From assembly GCA_038030265.1 (NCBI GenBank), contig CM075939.1, positions 43,939,253 through 44,003,252 on the forward strand: a DNA stretch of 64,000 nucleotides, read 5' to 3'. The notes beneath the pieces were generated by a model that saw only the letters and a program-made list of their open reading frames with translations, made no database searches and was not told the DNA's origin. This DNA is from Corythucha ciliata. Taxonomy: Eukaryota; Arthropoda; Insecta; Hemiptera; Tingidae. This document shows, in pieces, positions 57,601-64,000 of this stretch; the stretch's first letter is position 1; each line of letters begins with the position of its first letter. Both the position numbers and the translations under genes were made by a program.

Positions 57601-60600
57601 AAAATGATTTTTAGCGAAATCGTTGGTACTCTTCGTATAGAGTTTTGCCTTGGATGAATTATGCCAGGGTCTACTTTATGAAAATTGATTACGTAATGTA
57701 CATATTTCTTGACAAAACCAAACTTTAGAAATTTCACACGCCTGGTTCAAAGGTGGACAAAATAGTTGGAGAGCTAGAGACCAAGCCCTTGAAGGGGATG
57801 CCTACCCGCTACCGCCCCTTCCCGTGTAGTTAGGAAGTCTACCCTCTTCGTCCTGCCTTAGGTCTAATAGAAGCGGCCCGGCTAACACGACGTCTATTCA
57901 ATAGGTACTTTAAATCTCGTAGCGTCCCAAAATAGGCGCTTAGAGAGAGCTAAATGATAACAGACAAAGACGAAACGAATGACCAGGTAAACGATTTTAG
58001 GCCGCTAATAGACAGCTTGAAGATACACCATTTGCAGGGGGGCGGGGCGAATGGACAGTTAGACCATTTTTAGGGGGTGAATTTTGCCTTTTTGTGGAGC
58101 GTGAATATCGAGTTTGGCTCTATTTAGGGCACGAATAGTCAGTTAAGCTGTTTTCAATGCGCGAATGGTCGCTTTTGTCATTTCCAGAGCACGAAAATGT
58201 CCGTTTAGGCATTTTAGGGCGCATATAGTCTGCCGATTACCAATTTTATGGCGTCAATCGCTAGTTTGACTATGTTCAGCGCCCAAATAGTAGCTTTACT
58301 CATTTTCGGAGGGCAAACTGTTTGTTCTGCCATTTTGGGGCGCAAATATTATGTTAAGCTACGGGGGGAAAGGTTAATTAGGGGATTTTCGGTACCTGAA
58401 TAATAGTCGATTTTGCTATTTTAATTGCAGGAATAATCTGTTCAGGTATTTTGAAGGGCGCGAATCATCAGTTTACCAATTTTTAGGTTGCGTATAGTCA
58501 GCACGGCAATTTTTGAAGCGGGAATTGTCTTAAACAGTTAGGTCAGCCATTTTTAAGTCGTGAATCGTCAGTTTTGCCATTTTTGGGAACGACAATAGTC
58601 AGTTAACTCGGTTTGTCAGCTAGTCTGTCAAGTTAATGGTTCGGTAGACCATTTTTTCCCACTTTTGACCGGCAAATGCTCGATTTAGCCAGTTTCAGGG
58701 TGGGGATCATGAACTGTCCCGACACTCTCAGTCCTATAGGAAATGCCGCAAGCGGACCTCTCTGGCCCTCTACAGTGTGGTGGCATTGAGCGAAAGCGAT
58801 GACAACCTGATGTGAACATTTTTTTGTCACTTTGATGAACACTGATGCCCCTCCCCCCCTCTAAGGGTGTTTTGACTGGGACCGGCAGCACTTCTCAATT
58901 CAGCTTGGCCTGGGGAATTATAAAATCGCGTTCGGCTAAAATCGAAACACTGAAAAAACTGCCCAAAGCGCTAATTGTACTCCCTGAGCCATTTTGAGGA
59001 GTGATGACAATCGATGGGCCCCCAAAGAGCGTTTAGGGAAGGGAACTAGCGCATCTCTCGGTTCAACTTTGTCTGAGGGGCCCATAAAGGACGTCCGTGT
59101 TAAATCGGAATATTTTGAGAAACAAATTTCCCCCAAAATCGCTCAATTTACCCCTAGGCGATTTTAGTGTAAATGTCCAAAACGCAAAGAGCTTAGTGAT
59201 GGGAAATAGTACCGTCTGGCACAACACATTCTGCCAAATTCAGCGAAAACGGTCACATTCGTTTGTTTACCCTTTATTCAAAAACGATATTTAAAAAAAA
59301 AACATTATGTGTGCGGCTAAGTTCACGCAACCCGACACGTGAGCCGGATCGTTTGTTTAGCGGCATATTCCGTCGGAACGTCGCTTGTTCTGGCGTATTC
59401 GTTTGCTTAGCCCGCAGCTTGCTCTGTTCGCCACGAACACGTGTGTGCACGCCTGAATTTAAACAGCTTGAAACAAGAGCAAAATCGTTTGTTTAGAGCG
59501 GCATATTAGGTCAGATCTTCGTTTGTTTACGTTTGTTCAGCCAAAATATTCGTTTGTTCAGCCTCCCAGCTTGCTCTGTTCGCCACGAACAAGTGTATTA
59601 TGTACGCCTAAAGTCAAACAGCCCGACACAGGAGCAAAATCATCTGATTAGCTGCATATTCTATCGGAACGTCATTTGTTTAGCCAAAATATTCGTTTGG
59701 TTAACCTTTCAAAAAAGACATTTTTGAAAAAGTTCATGTGTGCGGCTGAGTTCACGTAACCCGTCACATGAGCCGCGTCGTTTGTTTAGCGGCATATTCC
59801 GTCAGAACGTTTGTCTTGTTTGTTTAGCCAAAATATTCGTTTGTTTAGGCCCCCAGCTCGCTCTGTTCGCCACGAACCCGTGTGTGTACGCCTGAATTCA
59901 AGCAGCCCGACACTCAAGCAAAATCGTTCGTTTAGCGGCATATTCTATCGGAACGTCATTTTTTTTACGTTTGTTCAACCAAAGCATTCGTTTGTCTAGC
60001 CCTGCACAATATTTGTTTATAAGAAAATACAACATATATGCTGCAACTTCACACTCTAGCGCACATGATCCTCATTGTTTGTTTAGCGACATATTCAGAC
60101 ACAACGTCGTTTTTTTACGATTATTTAGCCCAAATTTTCGTTTGTTTAGCCCTGCAGTGCACAATTTTTTGAAAAACAAAATGTTTCCCGCCAACTTCAA
60201 GCAACAGCACACATGACCCCAATTGTTGGTTCAGTGCCTGAAGTTGGTGGCACACCTGTCGTCCTTTCCTTTGAATAATTATTTTTCAGGGTTAAACAAA
60301 CGAAAATTGTGGCTAAACAAACGTAAACAAACGATTTTGTGACTGAATGTGTCGCTGAACAAACGATTGGGGTAATATGTACCGTTGGGTGAAGTTGATG
60401 GCACACATGATGTCTTTTCTTATGAGCAAATATTATTTTGCAGGGCGAAACCTACGATAATTTGAGCTAAACAAACGAAAATTGGGCTAAACAATCGTAA
60501 ACGAACGCCGTTAAGTCTGAATATGACGCTTAAAAAACGATGCGGTTCATGCGTCGGGTTGCGTGAACTTAGCCGCACACATGCTGTTTATGAAAAATGT

Positions 60601-62603
60601 CGTATATGAATGGGTGAACAAAAGAATACTTTGGCTAAAAGAACGTAAACCGACGGCGTTCCGATCTAATAAGCCGCTAAACAAACGATTTTGCTCTTGT
60701 GTCTAGTTACTTGAATTCAGGCGTGCACACACGTGTTCGTCGCGAACAGAGCTGCAAAAACCTGAACTGAAAAAACTAATATATTGGCTAAACAAACGTG
60801 AACAAACGACGTTCCGACGGAATATGCCGCTAAACAAACGATCCGGCTCATTTATCGGGTTGCGTCAGCAAAGAAAAATAAAATGTCAGCAAATCAAACG
60901 TAAACAAACGCATTTGGCAGCATGCGTTGTGCCAGGTTCACATGCATATAATGGGAAATACTGGATTTCTTGAAAAGAAGTCCAGAAAAGAGGACTTGCT
61001 ATCCGATTGGACGTAGTGCCCATGGATGAAAGATCAGACAAAACGCTAATATTTGTGGCTAAAATGAAGGAAAAGTGTTCATTCGTGGCTAAAACACTGA
61101 AAAAGCGCTAATGCACGGTTGGGATTGTGAAAAAGTGCTCATACGCAGGTACACTTGAGATAGAACTTATTCGCAAAACGGCTAAAAAGTGCTAATTAAC
61201 GGCTAAAATTGCGAAAAAGCGGTCGTTCGCTTCTTCTGCGCTGTTTCTGGAAGCAACTTCGTGACTGAAATAGAGAATAAACGCTAATTAGCAGCTAATT
61301 GGGAAACTTTGTAATTCGACTTGAGAGAAACGCGGAGTCCTGGCTAAAATTGATTTTAAAAAACTCTAATTCACAGCTGAAGTTGGGTAAAAATTCTAAT
61401 TCCCGGCTAAAATTGAGAAAAACGCTGATTCATGGCAAAAATTGAGGAAAATCGCTAATTCTCGAAAATAGAGAATGAGCGCTAATTCGTGGCAAAAATT
61501 GAAAACGAGAAAAGGAGGCTTTCTACGATTGGACAAGTCCGCTGTTAAATGCTCAGAAAAAGCCCTAGAATTCGTAGCTAAGTCGAAAATGACAAAAATG
61601 CTTAAATTTGACGAAACCCCGTATCATTGGGTTTCTCGAGACACGGGGAGTCTGAAATTCGAGACGGATTTTCGATCAAACGAGCCGTTGTTGAAGGGAC
61701 GGCTGCTTTGGTTTGTTTTCGAGGCCGCCGAAACCATCGCTGACAAAGCGATACGCCCATTTTTGGCCCTACATTTAGTTCCTTACCGTTTTAGTTTGGC
61801 CGGGGTTGGATGTATTTTATAGCGTGTCCCATTTGCATAAAATTCAGCTAGCTGGGACCGAGCATTTCCACACGTCTTCTCTGAATTATATCATATGTTA
61901 ACGAAGAAGATGGGTGGAAGTGTTCGGCTCCAGAGCTATGTACAAATGGAAAACGCTATTATTTTGTCAATGGAGCATTGTTCGAGGGACTCATAAACCG
62001 CGTACGGCTCAAATCGGACGCTGACAAAATTTATCATTTGAAATTTGATGCACACCGCGTTTTCTGGAGCTTCTTTGAGACGAGTTTTCTATCTGACAAG
62101 CCAGTGAAGGGGTTTTCAGCGCTTTGCCGCCCAACCCCCCGCCTATCGAGTCCGTTCCTTTCTCGGGGAGCAGAAAATAATTTAGCGACTTTTTCGCCTC
62201 GCATGCCAGGATTCCCGAAATGACGAGCCGAACCTTTGATTTTGCTTTGCAATAAGTCCCTCGGACCTTCAAAAAACTGTTCCCGTCCCGCTTTCCAACA
62301 ATTTTGTCCTCCCAATATTTTTGTTTTAACCGGCGCTCATTATACTATGTACGTGTAGTGTAGTTCTCTTCAAACCACTTCAAATTCACTTACAAAATTA
62401 AAAAATTAAAAAAATAAACAACAAATTCAACTTGCACTGCTTTTACACATTATTGCCCCCCTCCTCCAACGATGATAAATGGACCGATTTTCTACTTTTT
62501 TTTCGTTCGTTTGTGTTACCAGACGGAGGTGCCTATTCCTGAGCAGTATAAGACGGTCATCAAAGGCAAAGCTTTACAGACCACACCGATAGAAAGTAAT
62601 TAA
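49291..62603 (+). CDS. CAP: Adenylyl cyclase-associated protein (CAP/capulet), nine exons
   Basis: CAP recycles actin monomers: the N-terminal helical domain works with cofilin on filaments, and the C-terminal beta-helix (CARP) domain exchanges nucleotide on G-actin. Exons: 49291-49663, 52043-52165, 55806-56227, 56295-56380, 56473-56735, 56840-57030, 57121-57327, 57392-57535, 62523-62603. Phases agree, giving 629 aa. Recognised parts are [20 protein letters not shown] (start of CAP_N), FREKN-like [56 protein letters not shown], a Pro-rich [16 protein letters not shown] linker, [79 protein letters not shown], and [10 protein letters not shown]. Exon 1 adds ~124 residues, acidic then [13 protein letters not shown] and [12 protein letters not shown], not in typical ~475-aa animal CAPs. 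Its donor phase fits exon 2, but the join is a prediction. Introns 1, 2 and 8 are 2.4, 3.6 and 5.0 kb and repeat-rich. Confidence 0.93.
49664..52042 (+). other. CAP intron 1
   Basis: 2.4 kb. It holds a short phrase stretch near 49900-50350 (TCAGTTT and GGTTGAAC types) and a GA-rich microsatellite at 51060-51082. No other gene is recognised. Confidence 0.6.
51060..51082. repeat. GA-rich microsatellite
   Basis: A purine run of GAGAGAAAGAGAAAGAGAGAG type, followed by a C run at about 51097-51108. Confidence 0.9.
52650..53110. repeat. Phrase array C, second block (CAP intron 2)
   Basis: Units match 44441-45480 (GACTAAACTGACGATTC, CGCGCTCTGAAAA). About ten are present, then C-rich sequence. Confidence 0.7.
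54183..55071 (+). mobile_element. Family A hAT-like element, 889 bp (CAP intron 2)
   Basis: The left end is CAGTAGTGTACCGAAGTAGG, then GGGGGCCCCCGAAAAGCTTA and AAATATACGGAAAAATGA. The right end, reversed, is CACTGGCGGACCTACACC, then TATCGG, GCC and GGGGCGGAAATCTCC. Flanks ACCTCACG and ACCCACGG are similar but not identical, so the duplication is weak. The array is short, and an A run of about 26 bases sits at 54592-54617. Confidence 0.85.
55500..55575. mobile_element. Orphan hAT-type end
   Basis: A C-run followed by AATTCCTACCTACGCCACTG. CTACGCCACTG is a typical right end, but I cannot pair it with a left end. A similar AGTGGCGTAGCCC lies in CAP intron 4 near 56403. Confidence 0.4.
58000..58660. 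repeat. Phrase array C, third block, reverse orientation
   Basis: Units of GGGCGCGAATAGTCAGTTT, then GCCATTTT, spaced 35-45 bp; the reverse complement of the phrase at 44-45 kb. Confidence 0.75.
59217..60941. repeat. Mirrored CGTTTGTTTAGC array with inverted ends
   Basis: The left half repeats CGTTTGTTTAGC, GCGGCATATTCCGTCGGAAC and CGCCACGAACACGTGTGTG in a compound unit of ~200-250 bp. The right half, after about 60250, carries the same text reverse-complemented (GCTAAACAAACG and so on). Outer ends CTGGCACAAC and GTTGTGCCAG are inverted repeats, each next to a CTGCCAAAT-type word. I saw no clear target duplication. The axis is near 60080. Confidence 0.85.
61020..61520 (+). repeat. Family A array fragment
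   Basis: About 15 units of CGCTAATTCGTGGCTAAAA type; no element ends seen. Confidence 0.65.
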
Positions 62604-63027
62604 GTGGTTGAGTTATTATGACAAATGCGTGAGTGATTTAATATTCCTCCTTCCCTTTAATTAACTCCTCAATTTTGAACGATTTTTGTTTTTAATGAAC
62701 ACAATTTTTATAACATGTCATTATTATGCCTGTGATGAAGAAAAACTTTTTTGAAAATGTGGAGTTTTTTTCCTGTCTAATTAAGCATCAATGATCATTA
62801 AAACTAATTTATTGCTACACTGTAAGAAAAACCTACTGTATTAAATTTTAGATAAGGTTGTGGCTTAACTATTACGACGCTCAAAAGTTAATGATTTGAT
62901 AATGTTTACTTAAATGAATGCATTGTTATCAGTATTCGATACCTACTTCTGGTTCGAAAACAAATCTTCGCGGATAGTTTTGTAGGTAGCTGACAATTAT
63001 GCGTGGTATAATCGCCCTTTATGAACG

Positions 63028-63033
63028 AATAAA
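63028..63033 (+). terminator. Candidate CAP polyadenylation signal
   Basis: AATAAA (in GAACGAATAAAGTAAC) about 425 bp after the CAP stop, in AT-rich 3' UTR-like sequence. Confidence 0.55.
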
Positions 63034-63059
63034 GTAACTACTTTACAACGGTGGTAAAT

Positions 63060-63520
63060 TTATAAAATGGGGGAGTGGTTCATTACGCTGTAATGGGTTC
63101 CTGTAATTCCTTTCCCTCCTTTCATCAGTTTCTCGGGTAACACGTTACAAAAAATTAAAAACAATAGCGGCCCCAACACGTACCCCTGGAGGACTCCGTT
63201 TGGAAGAGGTTAATTGGCGAAAGGACCGATCCAAACCATCAATTTCTCCAGAAATATCGTGTTCTCGTCCGAACAAATGCTGAAATGAGTAAATAGCCGT
63301 CTATAGGTGGATTTTCTATTTCCGAAACCGTTGATTTTAGGTGTCCGTTGGGCGCTGACCAGCCCTTTGGTGCTGGTGTCCTGCACTACCCTAGAGTGTT
63401 TCTTTGCCAGTAGCGACTGGATTCTGAGGGCTGTCAGTAACAGATTTTTTGTGGAGGCTTCTATTAGCGTTTTTAAAAGTATTTTTCGCTTAAATAAAAT
63501 CAACAATGTTGTTAGCTCCC
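63060..63520 (-). mobile_element. Non-LTR retrotransposon reverse transcriptase relic
   Basis: The minus frame 63506-63210 contains GFGNRKSTYRRLFTHF, matching the (F)GFR-GRST-QL motif of non-LTR reverse transcriptases, and FLEKLMVWIGPFAN. In the next frame, after a stop or frameshift, comes NGVLQGYVLGPLLFLIFCNV, the degenerate NGVPQGSVLGPLLF motif, then LPEKL. The catalytic FADD region is absent. It is a dead fragment; its motifs differ enough from the 16-kb relic to suggest a separate insertion. Confidence 0.8.
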
Positions 63521-63728
63521 GTGTTTGTTGCGCACAGACACCATATTTTTTTTTGTTTTGTGATAAATTATCGTAGGGTTGGTTTCATTCTGGGTTTGGA
63601 GGCTGTGATTAAGTGATTTCCAGAGAAAACAACGATCTTTATTGCGGTAAATATTCCTAATTATTCATTTTTTACTCTAATAAGCTATTAGTCAACTTCA
63701 CTGTTCACTGTTTTGCTTTATAATACTC

Positions 63729-63815
63729 AGGGGCGGATTTAAGGTAAAATGCTTAGAGGGGCTTAGCCCTGAGCTCATGATCCCCTCCCCCCACTCGCAG
63801 TTCAAGTCAAATTAC
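63729..63815 (+). mobile_element. Left end of hAT-type element running out of the window
   Basis: CAGGGGCGGATTTAAGG followed by G/C-rich stretches (GAGGGGCTTAGCCC, CCCCTCCCCCC) resembles the CAGNGGCG ends seen elsewhere; the partner end is not in the window. Confidence 0.4.
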
Positions 63816-63839
63816 AAATTTTGTGAATTTTTGCTCTCA

Positions 63840-64000
63840 GAACGAATTTCAAAGGTTTTCCTCGATCAAAACGCCAATATTACAGAATTGGCTCCCTAAG
63901 AAGCCAATTTGCACCGGGTTGACTCTTCATGAATGCAATTCCGCTCGTTAGACACTTTCGGTGTCCAAATATCACGGACTGAACACACCACAAAACCCAA
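63840..64000. repeat. Phrase array B, at window edge
   Basis: Units of AACGCCAATATTACAGAATTGGCTCC type (split here as AATTGGCTCC and AAGCCAATTT) continue to the end of the window. Confidence 0.5.

Larger units (their letters stand above)
57536..62522 (+). other. CAP intron 8 (5.0 kb), repeat-filled
   Basis: It contains array C (58000-58660), the mirrored AAACAAACG element (59217-60941) and family A units (61020-61520). A plus frame at 61475-61822 (115 codons; [30 protein letters not shown]) starts in array and runs into unique DNA; no family is recognised. The last CAP exon beyond it encodes only 26 residues. Confidence 0.6.

Noticed and set aside
59263..60406. Series of 60-80 codon frames
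   Set aside because: They track the CGTTTGTTTAGC units and mirror across the inverted array; no protein family.

Overview
This is nuclear DNA of an animal. The genes have many short exons, GT-AG introns of about 50 bp to over 10 kb, AATAAA signals and metazoan-specific proteins. The high repeat load and the mix of tiny and very large introns suggest an invertebrate, but I cannot name the phylum from the sequence.

Four conserved genes can be reconstructed exon by exon. (1) NME7, + strand, 12346-14026, nine coding exons with DM10 and two nucleoside-diphosphate-kinase domains; the start codon is uncertain. (2) Ribosomal protein L7, + strand, 14417-15842, five exons, 268 aa, starting about 390 bp after the NME7 stop. 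(3) Chondroitin polymerizing factor (CHPF-like), - strand, 36648 down to 23066, ten exons, 773 aa; the signal-anchor exon is separated from the rest by a 10.8 kb intron. (4) Cyclase-associated protein (CAP), + strand, 49291-62603, nine exons, 629 aa, with a predicted ~124-aa N-terminal extension. All exon phases agree across every junction. The genes have unrelated jobs (cilium/kinase, ribosome, glycosaminoglycan synthesis, actin), and nothing suggests they act together. Two decayed non-LTR retrotransposon reverse transcriptases lie at 16253-16930 (+) and 63060-63520 (-).

Most of the rest is repeat. The main theme is a degenerate ~25-35 bp phrase (roughly TTTAGCCGCGAATTAGCG followed by a T-rich tract) in long runs on either strand. 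These runs are not simple satellites. Several are the interiors of elements with conserved ends, terminal inverted repeats (CACTGGCGGACC / CAGTAGCGTACC) and 8-bp target duplications, as in hAT transposons. The clearest are 38078-43096 (GGTGGGGC on both sides), 33061-34319 and 7882-9364 (GCCGCAAA on both sides). Insertions are nested up to three deep: 37820-43424 contains 38078-43096, which contains a 2,626-bp element with 5-bp duplication ACATT at 39540-42165. An uninterrupted paralogue of that last target lies near 9740-9800.

Other structures are a ~957-bp-arm near-perfect palindrome (1376-3353), a four-copy ~295-bp tandem repeat (4126-5246), a mirrored AAACAAACG array (59217-60941), several small fold-back elements with target duplications, and an inverted ~850-bp duplication (11480-12330 / 18420-19320) that brackets the NME7-RPL7 pair. 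Other phrase families, with different wording but similar rhythm, fill much of 21-36 kb and 43-59 kb.
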